The position numbers and the translations under genes are program-made. Below are positions 35,735 to 49,680 of a stretch of 64,000 bases of DNA, in pieces. This DNA is from Lamellibrachia columna (lineage: Eukaryota > Annelida > Polychaeta > Sabellida > Siboglinidae). The DNA is taken from positions 62,245,411 to 62,309,410 of the forward strand of contig OY759266.1 of the NCBI GenBank assembly GCA_963662155.1, read 5' to 3'. Position 1 is the first letter of the stretch. The number at the start of each line of letters is the position of its first letter. Below the pieces are notes generated by a model. The model was not told where the DNA came from. It did not search any database and saw only the letters and a list, made by a program, of their open reading frames with translations.

Positions 35735-36570
35735 ATAGTGGAATGGATGTGATTATTGGTAAAATGAGCTCATTATTCGGATATACAAAATGCGTTGGGT
35801 GGTTGTTTATTTGTGGTTCACTATTAATTTTACCATGAACAATTCGCAGTTCATATCGAATACCAAATTACACTTTACTTTCGGTGTTTATAATTATTTG
35901 TAATAGTGGACTACATCAAATACAATTTGATATATAAGCCACGTTTAAACTGCACGGTGTTATGACCGGTTCAGTTGGCTCTAAGGGGAAACATGTAAAA
36001 TATGTGTCGGGTGGGGGGGGGGGCTGCTAAATTGTGTTTTGTACCTGGGCGCCGAAAACTATTTCTGCGACCGTGACTTCAGCAAAGTGTATTTATATAA
36101 ACTACGTGTGAAATGCATTTACAGGGAACCCACATTAACGCTTCCAAGCCGATGGATACATATTCTTCAACCAAAAAATGGTCTTGTGAGTTTTTTTTCC
36201 AGCAATGTACAAACTAAATGTTGCCTTTGTACTCAAACCATGATTACTCGCTGTGTAACTTTAACCGTACATCTCTATATTTAGCAAAGTGTTCACTTTC
36301 AATGGCAGTAAAGGTACAATTGTGCATAACTAGTTAACACATATACTATATAACATATTTAGCACAACTAAAGCATAAATAGTCTACTCGCTATAAAAGA
36401 CCAACATTTTACTCCCAACAAATCCAGATAGCAGGTGCCTCATTTCCCCATTTTCCGGACCCCCATGATAACTACATGTGGCTAAGTGCATCTGGCAAAC
36501 AAAACACTGTCAAGTGCAGCCCCATGTCCCATAATATGTCACTTACTAATAGCATACTGCTTATGCCACG
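35735..36570 (+). repeat. Diverged ~0.9-kb direct duplication, copy 2
   Basis: Paralogue of 33880-34790. It contains a poly-G run (about 36010-36022) absent from copy 1. ORFs here (81-127 codons) have no counterparts in copy 1 and no recognisable domain. Confidence 0.8.
36392..36399 (+). promoter_or_regulatory. TATA-like box, second copy
   Basis: TATAAAAG in CTCGCTATAAAAGACCAACA, the partner of 34614-34621. No transcript is evident downstream. Confidence 0.3.
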
Positions 36571-38268
36571 CATGATTAAAAGGAACTTCCCATTCAAACC
36601 GTTGGATTTCGAGATATTTTGGCGCAGCTTTTGCTCACAACAAAGATGTTCTCGAGAGTCGCTATTCGGGTGTGTTTTGCATGTTATCTGCATGTCATTT
36701 GTCAAACGCGGGCCTTTTCCTGCAAGATTACAAACCCTTTTTCGAAACGTATAAACTCTTAAGAAATTGCACGGTTTCAGGTAAAACCGTAAGAAGTTGC
36801 ACCCAAGTTGTGGGAGGCTACGGTACGAGATATGTGTTCTGTTGAAATGTGACATAAATAGATCGCAGGATCAGTTGGAATAGCCAGTATTACCATGGCG
36901 TTCCCGAAGGTTTGGTTTGACTTCTCAAATATAATAGTCAGTTTCAGCTATACGCGTTTTGCTCTTCGTAAATAACAAAATTGTAATTTATACGTAAATA
37001 CGGATATAATGGCCTCCACTGGTGAATATGCTACATATAAGTTTTGAGACATTATTTCAAAGAAGATATGATTGAAAGAAGACATGCATAAGATGCATTA
37101 CTATGTCTAAGAATAGTAATACATAAGCAGGATAGGGACAACACCAGTATTGTTACTGTAGTCTATGCATTTAGGAACGAGTCGGCAACCCCGCTGGATG
37201 GATGTGTGGCAGGGGTTTCAACCTCAGTCCCACCTGTTTCTGGGGCCAACTTCCCACGTCCCACCCATATTGAGTGTCCACTTCCCACCAATTCCACATC
37301 CCACTAATTGTTTAGACCCCCCCACCCTCTCACCAATTGTTGGGATGAACTTCCCACTTCCTGCAACCCACGACACATTAAAGTTTATCGGCGAATTCAC
37401 TGCTTCAAACAATTTACAGCTGACAATACATTACAGCTACGTATGAGACAAGTTAAACTTAAGCTATGCATTACGCATACGTTAAGCATTGATGTACTTT
37501 GGGAACAAACAACTTATAGCTGAACCTCTATGTTAGCGTAGATATTATTATTACAAAGGAACTTAAAACAGCTGGGATTGTATACTATTAACTAATAGTA
37601 ATGCGACTTACAAAGATCACGAATATCACGTAGGATATTTTCCGAGGAACTTCTGTGCTGACGTAGTATAGTATAACTATGTCGCACATTTCTATGTATT
37701 TAATCATTCGTTAACAGTGTAAATTTCCATATATTTGTTTTAGAAATGGGGCATTTCTAGCCAAACCAACAATCTGCACAGGAAAGTGTCTATTGTGCTG
37801 CGTTAAAACTCGTCACAATATTCAGGTCGGATAACACCGCCTGTATAGTTACAGACCATTCGCGGTTACCGGATAAATGTAGACGTTAGTCACTCACACA
37901 TATTACTCAGTCCGGTGTGGATATCGTGTTTCACTTTGATGCATTCAATAGATCGTTGTACCATGAAACACATGCATTGTTAACAACCACACAATGAAAG
38001 ACAATTAAAGGCGGAGTTTCGTCTGTGTTCCAGTTTGCTGAACAAGACAACGCAAAGCGGGATCTGTGTATTCTGGTTTCACGTGATGTTTACTTGGATA
38101 ATTTTATCGTTGACATGCTGTACGATTCAAAGTATTCTGTCCGGGTTTTGGCCACCTCCGTGGATATTGACTAACACGTCTGCGCTAATATAGACTAGTA
38201 GGGTGTGTCTAAGCAATTCGTGAAGGACAAAGATAATAATAAATCAAAGCACAAGCAATAATTGAGGT
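36571..38268. other. Low-copy DNA, no gene recognised
   Basis: Single-copy-looking sequence. A small hairpin (CGGTTT ... AAACCG) lies near 36767, and a C-rich degenerate run of TTCCCAC-type words lies at about 37215-37375. A 127-codon minus-strand ORF at 36472-36855 and others near 37165-37523 show no domain, composition or conservation that would support a gene. Confidence 0.5.
37215..37375. repeat. C-rich TTCCCAC-type low-complexity run
   Basis: Repeated CTTCCCAC, GTCCCACC and CCACTTCCCACC words and a CCCCCCC stretch, strongly asymmetric between strands. It contrasts with the AT-rich surroundings. Confidence 0.65.
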
Positions 38269-38443
38269 GACCAATTTGCTACGTCGTTGCAACGTTGAAT
38301 CTTAACATTGCTACAGAGTTGAAACCAGTCGTCGATGCAACGTGGAAACCAGACGTCGATACAACTTTAAAATCCAACTAGTTTTCAACATTGCTACAAC
38401 GTGTAATGTCATTTGTACAGCCATTCAATCGCACATACAAAAC
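38269..38443 (+). repeat. ~175-bp direct repeat, right copy
   Basis: Same-orientation partner of 32573-32748 (TAAAATCCAACTAGTTTTCAAC, ACAGCCATTCAATCGCACAT). The copy is followed by a short repeat of its own inner part (CCAACTAGTTTTTAACA, CTACAACGTGTAAG) and then, within about 40 bp, by the start of satellite block 2. Confidence 0.85.
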
Positions 38444-41400
38444 CAACTAGTTTTTAACAATGCTACAACGTGTAAGTGATAGTTAATATCTATCACGTGA
38501 AAATGTTGTGAATTCCAACAAAAATGCTGTGGACTCATTCACTTATGTGGAAATGTTGTGAACTTCAACTATAATGTAGTATGTACTCAGTCTCTCAAGA
38601 GTAAATGTTGTGGACGCCTTCTCTCATGAGTAAATGTTGTTGGCTCCGTCTCTACCTAGTTATTAGTTTGGCCTAGTGTTGAAGAAGAAGGGGAAACAAA
38701 AATCAATGACCGGTATCGTTGCCAGCCTTCAACCCGGGCTCCAGGGAAAGGAAGGACCGCACCAGTAGCATCTCTCATGTGTAAGTGCTGCGTATACCAT
38801 CTCTAATGAGTAAATGTTGTGGGCCCCATCTCTCATCGGTAAATGTTCTGTACGCCATCTCTCATTCGTAAATTCTGATGAATACATCTCTCACGAGTAT
38901 ATGCTGTGGACACCATCTCTCATGAGTAAATGCTGTGAACTGCATCTCTCAAGAGTAAATATTTTGTATATCATCTCTTATGAGTATTATGTCCTGTACT
39001 CCTTCTCTCATGAGTAAAAGCTGCTTAATCATCTCTCTTGAGAAGATATTGCGGACTCCATCTCTCATGAGTAAATTATGTGTACGGGCTACAGGGAAAA
39101 GGAGGAGAGTAACAATAGCTTCTATCATGTGGAAATTCTGTGGACTCCTTCTTTCAAGAATAAATAATGTATACCCCGTTTCTCGTCAATAAAAGATGTG
39201 GAACCTATATATTGAGAGTCAAAACTAAACTTTGGACTGCATCAGTCATGACAAAATGCTGTGGACGCCATCTCTCAAGAATCCACCTCTCACGGGTAAA
39301 TGCTGTGGCCTGTGAATAAATATTATATAACCCACCTCTCTTGTGAAAATGTTGTTAGCTCCAACTCTAATTAGTAAATGTTGTGGGCTCCATCTCTCAC
39401 AAGGAATTATCGCGTACACCATCTCTCAAGAGTAAATGCTACGAAATCCATCTCTCATGAGTATATACAGTGCACTCCATCTCTCAAGAGTAAATGCTGT
39501 GTATTCCATACATTGGGAGTCAATGCTGTGGACTCCATATCTCGTAAATGCTGTGGACTCCTCTCCTTTGTAAATGTTGTGGACTAGTGATAAAGACGAA
39601 GGGGAAGCCAACATCGATGAAAAATATCGATGTCAGCTCTCGTGTGTAAATTATGTAGACACCATATATTGTGATTAAATGTTTTGGACTCCACCTCTCA
39701 TGAATTACTGTTTTGAACTCCATCTCTTGGGTGTTAATATTGTGGACCCCATCTGTCGGGAGAGAATGCTGTGGACTCCAATGTTTTGAATGTTTTGAAC
39801 TCCAACTCTCATGTACGATGTACTCCATCTCTCAAGAGTAAATGCCGTGGACGCCTTCTTTCATGGTTAAATGTTGTTGGCTCCTTCTCTACATAGTAAA
39901 TAGTGTGGACTAGTGATGAAGAAGAAGGGGAAACAAAAATATATGACCGGTATCGTTGCCAGCCTCACCCCGGACTGCAGGGAAACGAAGGAGCACAACA
40001 ATTGCATCTCTCATGTGTACATGCTATGGACTCCATCTCTTGTCAGTAAAAGCTGTGGACTCCATCTCTTTAGAGTCTATGCTGTGGACTCCATCTATAT
40101 TAATTAAATTTGTGAACTCCATTTCTTATTAGTAAAAGTTGTTCACTCCATCTCTCCCGAGTGTAAATGCTATGGACTCCATCTTTCAAGAGAGTAAATC
40201 CTATGGACTCCATATGTCATAAATAAATGCATTATACTCCAACTGTCATTAGGTAAATGCTGTATATTTCATCTGCCATTCGTAACTCGTGTTTGCTACA
40301 TCTCTCTTGAGTATATGTTGTGGACACCATCTCTCATGAGTAAATGCTGTGAACTGCACCTCTCAAGAGTAAATGTTGTGGACGCAATCTCTCAAAATTA
40401 AATACCGTATTATCCATCTCTCATGAGTACATGCTGTTGATTCCATCTCTAATGAGTAAATATCATGTACTCGATCTTTTATAAGTAAATGCTGGGTACT
40501 CAAAAACAATTGCTGTGGACTCCAAATATTTTCAGTAAATGTGGACACCATCTCTCATGAGTAAATGCTGTGTACCCCATCTCTCGTGAGTATATGTCGT
40601 GTTCTCGTTCTCTTATGAGTAAATGCTGCGTAATCCATTTACCAAGAATAAATGCTGAAAACTCCATATCTCCTGGTTAAATGTCATGTATGTCATTTCT
40701 CTTGAGAATATATTGTGAACTCCATCTCTTATGAGTAAGTGCTGTTTACGAGCTACAGGGAAAAGGAGGAAACCAAATATAGCATCTATAGTGTGTAAAT
40801 GCTATGGACTCCTTCTTTCATGAGAAAATAATGTGTTCTCCATGTCATTAAAAGCTGTGGAACCCATTTCTAGAGAGTCCAGAGTAAATGCTACGAAATC
40901 CATATCTCATGAGAATATACAGTGCACTCCATTTCTTAAGAGTAAATGCTGTGTATATCCTATCTTGGGAGTCAATGCTGTGGACTCCATATCTCGTAAG
41001 TGCTGTGGACTTCTCCTCTCCTTTATAAATGATGTGGACTAGTGATGAAGAAGATGGGGGAACCGAAATTGACGAAAAGTATCGATGCCAGCTCTGATAT
41101 GTAAATTCTGTAGACTCCATATGTTGTGAGTAAATGTTGTGGACACCACCTCTCAGTAGAAACTGCTTTGGACTCCATCTCTTGAGAGTGAATGCTGTGG
41201 ACGCCGTCTGTCGGGAGAAAATGCTGTGGACTCCATCTCTCATGTGAAAATGTTGTGAACTCTAACTCTGATGGGTAAATACCATGTACATCATATCTCA
41301 ATAATAAATGCTGTGGACGCATTCTATCATAAGTAAATTTTGTTAGCTCCGTCTCTCCTTAGTAAATGGTATGGACTAGTGAAAAAGAAGGAGGGGAAAA

Positions 41401-42199
41401 ATCAGTGACCGGTATTGTTGCCAGCCTCACCACGGACTACAAGGAAAGGAAGGAACGCAACAATTGCATCTGTCATGTGTAAATGCTGTGGACTCCATCT
41501 CTCGTCAGCAAAAGCGATGGACACCATCTCTTGAGAGTCTGTGGACTCCATTTATATTAAGTAAATTATGTGCACTCAATTTCTTAATAGTAAAACCTGT
41601 TCACTCCATCTCTCATGAGAGTAAATGCTATGGACTCCATCTGTCATAAATAAATGCCTTGTACTCCATCTGTCATTGGGTATATGAAGTGGACTCCATC
41701 GCTCATGAGAAAATGTCTTGAGTAAATACTATATTCTCCATATCTCGTGACTAAATGCGGTGTATTCCATCTCTCAAGAGTAAATGCTGTGTATACAATC
41801 TCTAATGTGTAAATATTGTAGATTCCATCCCTCTTGGGTAAATATTGTGATATCCATCTCTCATTCCTAAATTCTGTTTGCTGCATCTCTCAGGAATATA
41901 TGCTGTGGACACCATGTCTCTTAAATAAATGGTGTAAACTCCATCAATCATGAGTAAATGCTATGTACTCCATGTCTCAAGATTAAATTCTGTGTACACA
42001 ATATCTTATAAGTAAATGCTGCGGACTCCATCTCTTGTGAGTAAATGGTGTGGACACCATATCTCGTGAGAAAGTGCTATGGACTTAACTTCTCATGAGC
42101 TGTGGACTAGTGAAGAAGAAGAAGGGGGAACAAATATCGATTACAGGGAAAAGAAGGAGAGCACCAATTGCATCTCTCATGTGTAAATGCTGTAGACTC

Positions 42200-45100
42200 C
42201 ATTTGTAGTGAGTAAATACTGGCCATTCTATCTCTTTTGAGTAAACGCTGTGGACACCACCTGTCACGAGTAAATGCAGTGGATTGCATCTCTCCAGAGT
42301 AAATGCTGAGTACCCCATTTTTAAGTAATTGCAGTGGTCTTCATCTCCCGTGAGTAAATAATATATACACCATATCTCATGAGTAAATGCTGTGGACTCC
42401 ATCTCTCATAATTAAATGTCGTGTGCTCCATATATAATGAGTGAATACCGTGTTCTCCATCTCTCAACATTAAATGCCGTGTACTCCATGTCTCATTGGA
42501 AAATACAGGGGGAACAAATGGACTCCATTTCTGACGAGTAAAGGCAGTGGACTCCAATTCTCATCAGTAAATTCTGTATACTCCATCTCTCATGAGTAGT
42601 TGATGTGAAAACCATCTCTAATGAGTTAATATCAAACACTCGATATTTTATAAGTAAATGTTTTGCACTCGGTCTCTCATAAGTATATCTTGTGGACTCC
42701 ATATCTCAAGAGAAAATGGTGTTGACTGTATCTTTCTAGACTAAATGTGGTGGACTCCATATCTCACGGGTAACTGCTTTGGACTCCATCTTTTGACATT
42801 GAATAATGTGTAATCCTTCTCTCAAGAGTAAACGCTGTTTTTACTCTTTCTCTCATAAGTACATGTCGAGTGCTCCTTCTCTAATGAGTTAATGCTGTGT
42901 ACTCCGTATGATGTTGGTTTCACTTCTTTAAGTAAATGCTGTGAAGGCCACTTTTCATGAATAAATGCTGTGGACCTCATCCCTCATGAGTCAATGTTGT
43001 GGACTTCATCTCTCATAAGTAAATGTTGTGTGCCTAATCTCTCAAAAGTAAATTCAATAGAATCCATCTGTCATGAGTATATGCTGTGTTTTCCATCTCA
43101 TATGAGTAAATACTGTAATCTCCATCTCTCATAAGTAAAATTTAAGGCTGTGTACTCCATCTCTCAAGATTAAATGTTGTGTACACAACCTCTAAAGTGT
43201 GACTGGTATGGACTCCATTACTGATGAGGAAATGCAGCGGATTCCAATACTCATCAGTAAATTCTGTGTACTCCATCTCTCATGAGTAATTGATGTGAAA
43301 TCCACCTCTAATGAGTAAATATCATATACTGGACCATTTATAAGTAAATGTTGTGTACTCGTTCTCTCATGAATATATTTTGTTGACTCCATATCTCAAG
43401 AGAAAATGCTGTGGACTCCATCTCTTGTCAGTAAGTGTGGACTCCATCTCTCATGAGTAAATGCTGTGTATACCATCACTAATGTGTAAATGTTGTAGAC
43501 TCCATCTGTTGTGAGTAAATACTGGCCATTCCATCTCTTTTGAGTAAATGCTGTGGACACAACCTGTCATGAGTAAATGCAGTGGATTGCATATCTCCAG
43601 AGTAAATACTGAGAACCCCATTTTTCAGTAATTGCAGCGGACTCCATCTCTCGTGAGTAAATGCTATCTATACTATCTCTCATGAGTAAATGCTGTGGAC
43701 TCCATCTCTTATAATCATATGTCGTGTGCTCCATATATAATGAGTAAATATCGTGTTCTCCATCTCTCATTAGTAAATGCTGTTTAACCCATTTCTCATA
43801 AGTAAATACCGTGTTCTCAATTTCTCAGCAGTAAATTGTGTGGACTCCAACTCTTTTGAGTGCATATCTTGAACTACATCTCTCATTGGCAAATGCAGTT
43901 TACTCCAACTGCCATGAGCATATGTTGTGGACTCTAGATTAAATGCTGCGGAATCCATCTCTTGTGATTAAATGTTGTGGACTCCATATCTCACGAGTAA
44001 CTGTTTTGGACTCCATCTCTTGACATTGAATACTGTGTAATCCATCTCTCAAGAGTAAATGCTATTTACTCCTTCTCTCATGAGTAAATGCTGTGCTTTG
44101 CATCTCCCCATATTAAATGTTGTGTACACAATCTTTACAATGTAACTGGTGTGGACCCCATTTCTGATGAGTAAATGCAGTGGATTCCGTTTCTCATCAG
44201 TACATTTTGTGTACTCCATCTCTCATGAGTAATTGATGTGAAATCCATCTCTAATGAGTAAATATCATATTCGCGATCTTTTATAAGTAAATGTTGGGTA
44301 CTCGGTCTCTCATGAGTGTATTTTGTGGACACCATCTCTTGAGAGCCAATGCTTTGGACTGCATCAGTCGTTAGAAAATGCTGTGGACTCCATCTCTTGG
44401 AAGTCAATGCTTTGGACTCCATATCTTTTCAGTAAGTGTGGATTCCATATCTGATGAGTAAATGCTGTGTTTTCAATCTCTCATGTGTAAATCCTGTAGA
44501 CTCCATCTGTTGTGAGTAAATCCTGGCCATTCCATCTCTTATGAGTAAATGCTGTGGATACCACCTGTCATAAGTAAATGCAGTGGACTCTATCTCTCAT
44601 CAATAACATATACACCATCTCTCATGAGTAAATACTGTGGACTTCATCTCTCATAATTAAATATCATATGCTCCATATATAATGAGTAAATATCGTTTTC
44701 TCCATCTCTCAATATAAAATGCTGTCTACTCCAACTCTCATTAGAAAATATCGTGTTCTACATTACTCATCAGGAAATTGTGTGGACTCCATCTCTGATG
44801 AGTCCATATCTTGAACTCCATCTCTCATTGGTAAATGCAGTTTACTTCAACTGTCATAAGTATATGTTGTGGACTCTATCTTTCTAGACTAAATGCTGCG
44901 GACTCTATCTATTGTGAATAAATGTTGTGGACTCCATATCTCACGAGTAATTGCTTTGGACTCCATCTCTTGACAATGAATACTGTGTATTCCATCTCTC
45001 AAGAATAAACGCGTGTTCTCCTTCTCTCATAAGTACATGTCGTGTACTCCTTCTCTCATGAGTAAATGCTGTGTACTCTGTATGCTGTGGGTTTCACCTC

Positions 45101-48100
45101 TTTTGTGTAAATGCTGTGGAGGCCACCTCTCATGAATAAATGCTGTGGACCCCATCCCTCACTAGTCAATGCTGTGGGCTTCATCTTTCATAAAACCGTG
45201 TACTCCATGCTTCTTGAGTAAATGTTGTGTACTCCATCAATCATGATTATATTCTGTGAAATAGATGGGAAAATATTGTCAACTCCAAATCTGGTGAAAA
45301 AATACTATCTACTCCGTATCTCATGATTAAATGCAGTTGACTCTATATATCATAAATAAATGCCTTCCACTCCATATCTCATAAGTACATACAGTGTCCT
45401 CCATATCCCATGAGTATATGCTGTGTGCCCAATTAGTCAAGAGTACATTGTGTGGAGTACATTTCTCATGGATATATGCTGTGTTTTCCATCTCTCAAAA
45501 TTAAATACTGTGTACCCCATCTCAAATGAGTAAATATTATAAACTCCATCTTTCATTCGTAAATTATGTTGGTGCTTCTCTCATTAGTATATGATGTGTA
45601 CAACATATCTCATGACAAAATGCTGTGAAACACATCTCTCAAGGTTAAAGGCTGTCGACGCCATCTCTTATGAGTAAATACTGTAATCTCCATCTCTCAT
45701 GAGTAAATGATGTGTACTCCATCTCTCAAGATTAAATGTTGTGTGCACAATCTCTAATGTATAACTGGTGTTGACTCCAATTCCAATTCTCAACAGTAAA
45801 TTCTATGTACTCCATCTCCCATGAGTAATTGATATGAAATCCATCTGTAATGAGTAAATATCATATACTCGATTTTTTTATCAGTAAATGTTGTGTATTC
45901 GGTCTCTCATGAGTATATTTTGTAGATCCATTTCTCAAGATAATATTCTGTGGACTCCATATCTTGGAAGTCAATGCTATGGACTCCATATCTTTTCAGT
46001 AAGTGTGGGCACCATCTCTTGAGAGTCAATGCTTTGGACTGCATCAGTCGTTACAAAATGCTGTGGACTCCATCTCTTGGAAATCAAAGCTATGGACTTC
46101 ATATATTGTCAGTAAGTGTGGTCTCCATCTCTGATGAGTAAATGCTGTGTTTTCCATCTCTCATGTGTAAATGCTGTATACTCCATCTGTTGTGAGTAAA
46201 TACTGGCCATTCCATCTCTTATGAGTAAATGCTGTGGATACCACCAGTCATTAGTAAATGCAGTGGATTGCATCTCTCCAGAGTAAATGCTGAATACCCC
46301 ATTTTTCGTGAATAAATATCGTGTGCTTCATATATAATGAGTAAATATCGTGTTCTCCATTTCTCGCTATTAAATTCTGTGCACTCCATCTCTCATTAGT
46401 AAATACCATTTTCTCCATTTCTCTTCAGTAAATTGTGTGGACTCCATCTCTTATGAGTACATATCTTGAACTCCATCTCTCATTGGTAAAAGCAGTTTAC
46501 TCCAACTGTCATGAGTATATGTTGTGGACTCCATGTGTTGTGAGTAAATGTTGTGGACTCCATATCTCACGAGTAACTGCTTTTGACTCCATCTTTTGAT
46601 ATTGAATATTGTGTACTTCATCTCTCAAGAGTAAACGCTGTTTACTCCTCCTCTCATTAGTACATGTCGTGTACTCCTTCTCTAATGAGTAAATGGTTTG
46701 TACTCCGTATAGTGTGGGTTTGAACTCGTTTGTGTAAATGCTTTTGAGGTCACCTCTCATGAATAAATGCTGTAGACCCCATACCTCATGAGTCAATGCT
46801 GTGGGCTTCATCTCTCATGAGAAAAAACTTGTACTCCATGCATCTTGAGTAAATTTTGTGTACTACATCTATCATCAATAAATTATGTGGAATCCTTGTG
46901 AAAATATTGTCAACTCCAAATCTCGTGACAAAATATTACCTACTCCGTCTCTGATGAGTCAAAGCAGTGGACTCCATATCTCATAAATAAATGCCTTCTA
47001 CTCCATATCTCATGAGTAAATACCGTGGCCGCCATCTCCCATGAGTAAATGCTGTGTGCCCAATCTCTCAAGAGTACATTCTGTGGAATCCATCTCTCAT
47101 GACTATGCTGTATTTTCCAACTCTCAAAAATAAATGCTGTTTACCCCATCTCAAATGAATTAATCTTGTAAACTCCATCTCTTATTCGTAAATTCTGTTG
47201 GTGCATTTCTCATTAGTATATGCTGTGGACACCATATCTCATGAGTAAATGCTGTGAAACCCATCTCTCAAGAATAAAGGCTGTGGACGCCATTTCTTTT
47301 GAGTTTCCATCTCTCATGAGTAAATGTTGTGTACTCCATCTCTCAAGATTAAATGTTGTGTACACAATCTTTGAAGTGTAACCGGTGTGGTCTCCTTTTG
47401 TGATGAGTAAATTCAGTGGACTCCATTTCTCATCAGTAAATTCTGTGTACTCCATCTCTCATGAGTAATTGATGTGAAATCCATCTCTAATAAGTAAATA
47501 TCATATACTCAACCTTTTATCAGTAAATATTGTGTACTCGGTCTTTCATTAGTATATTTTGTTGACTCCATATCTCAAGAGAAAATGCGGCCACCATCTC
47601 TTGAGAGTCAATGCTTTGGACTGCATCAGTCGTTTCAAAATGCTGTGGAATCTATCTGTTGTGAGTAAATACTGGCTATTCTATCTCTTATGAATACATG
47701 CAGTGGACTCCATCACTCACGAGAGTAAATCCTATGGAGTCCACCTCCATTAATAAATGCCTTTTTCTCAATCTATCATTGGGTAAATGCTGTGTACTTC
47801 ATCACTTAAGAGTTAATGCTGTGGACTCCATCGCTTATAAGAAAATGTCATGTATTCGATATCAGAGGAGTAAATACTGAGTACTAGATTTCTTATGAGT
47901 ATATGTTGTGGACATCGTCTCTCGTGAGTAAATACTATGTTCTCCATCTCCCATTAATAAATGCTCTGTACTCCTCCTCTCAAGAGTATATGCTGTGGAA
48001 TCAACATCTAATGAGTGTATGCTGTGTATGTAATTTCTCAAGAATAAAAGCTGTGTATACCATCTTTAATGAACAAATGCTGTGGATACCATCTCTCATG

Positions 48101-48200
48101 AGTAAATGCTGTGTACCCCATCTCTCATAAGTATATGTCGTGTACTCCATCTCTCATGAATAAATGCTGTGTGATCCACCTACCAAGAATAAATGCTGTG
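42200..48200 (+). repeat. Island-free satellite subfamily
   Basis: Units here share marker words absent from the island-bearing type: ACTCGATCTTTTATAAGTAA-like at about 42630, 43330, 44270, 45868 and 47505; GGCCATTCCATCTCTTTTG-like; and GTCAACTCCAAATCTCGTG-like. Similar DNA reappears at about 57.6-57.8 and 61.9-64.0 kb. The lack of islands and the different unit order mark a separately amplified domain. Confidence 0.8.
45200..46838 (+). repeat. ~1.64-kb higher-order satellite repeat
   Basis: Marker units at about 45200 (GTACTCCATGCTTCTTGAG), 45868 and 46020 recur about 1637-1640 bp downstream, and the marker string near 46839-46990 recurs again near 63740-63900. Copies are visibly diverged. 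Confidence 0.75.
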
Positions 48201-49680
48201 GATTGGTAATTGGTGTGGACTAGTGATGAAGAAGAAGGGGAATCAAAAATCAAGGACCGGTTTCGTTGCCAGCCTCACCCCAGACTGTTGGGAAAGGAAG
48301 CAGCGCAATAATTGCATATCTTATGTGTAAATGCTGTGGAATCCATCTCACATTAGGAAAAGCTGTGGACTCCATCTCTTGAGTGTCTATGCTGTTGACT
48401 CCATCCATATTAAGTAAATTATGTGGACTCCATTTCTTATTAGTAAAAGTTGTCCAATCCATCTCTCACGAGAGTAAATGCTGTGGAATCCATCGCTCAC
48501 GAGAGTATATCCTATGGACTCCATCTGTCATGAATAAATGCCTTGTACTCAATCTGTCATTGGGTAAATGCTGTGTACTTCATCAATTAAGAGTAAATGT
48601 TGTGGATTCCATCGCTCATGAGGATATGTCATGTACTCGATCTCTTTGGAGTAAATACTGTGTTCTCAATTTCTTATGGGTATATGTTGTGGACTCCGTC
48701 TCTCATGAATAAATACCATGTTCTCAAACTAATATTAATAAATGCTGTGTACTACATCTCTCAAGAGTAAATGCTGTGGAAGCCATATGTCATGAATATA
48801 GGCTGTGTATTCCATCTCTCAAGATTAAATGCTGTGTATACCATCTCTAATGAGAAAATGTTGTCTTGGGTAAATGTTCTGAACTCTATCTCTCATTCGT
48901 AAATTTTGTTGGCTACATCTCTCATTAGTATATGCTGTGGACACGATCCCTGATGAGTAAATGCTATGAACTCCATCTCTCAAGTGTAAATGTTGTGGAC
49001 GCCATCTCTCATCAGTAAATACTGTATCCTCTATCTCTCATGAGTAAATGGTGTGTACTCTACCTCTCAAGAATAAATGCTGTGTACACAATCTCTCATC
49101 AGTAAATGCAGTGGACTCCATCTCTCGTGAGTAAATGATCTCTACCCCATCTCTTATGAGTATATGTCGTGTACTCCTTCTCGCATGAGTAAATGCTGCG
49201 TAATCTATATACCAAGAATATATACAGTGGACTCCATTTGTCATGTGTAAATGTCATGTACTTCACCTGTCTTGAGAATATATTGTGTGCTACATATCTC
49301 AATGCTGTGTACGGGCTACAGGAAAATGAGGAGAGCAAAAATAGCATCTATCATGTGAAAATGCTGAGGACTCCTTCTTTCAAGAGCACATAAAGTGTAC
49401 TCCATATCTCGTCAATAAAATCTGTGGAACCCATCTCTTGAGAGTTAATGCTTTGGACTTGATCAATCATGAGAAAATGCTGTTGAAGCTATCTCTCATC
49501 AATATATGTAGTTGATTCCATCAGTCACGAGGGAAAATCCTATGGAGTCCATCTCTCATCAATAAATGCCTTTTTCTCAATCTATCATTGGGTAAATGCT
49601 GTGTACTTCATCACTTAAGAGTTAATGCTGTGGACTCCATGTCTTATAAGATAATGTGATGTTTTCGATATGTGAGGAGT

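Noticed and set aside
36472..36855. 127-codon minus-strand ORF as a gene
   Set aside because: No domain, composition or paralogue support; the duplicated part in 33880-34790 does not preserve the frame.
32573..38443. Direct repeats as long terminal repeats of an intact retroelement
   Set aside because: No gag, protease, RT or integrase motifs, primer-binding site or TG...CA ends were seen between or within them.
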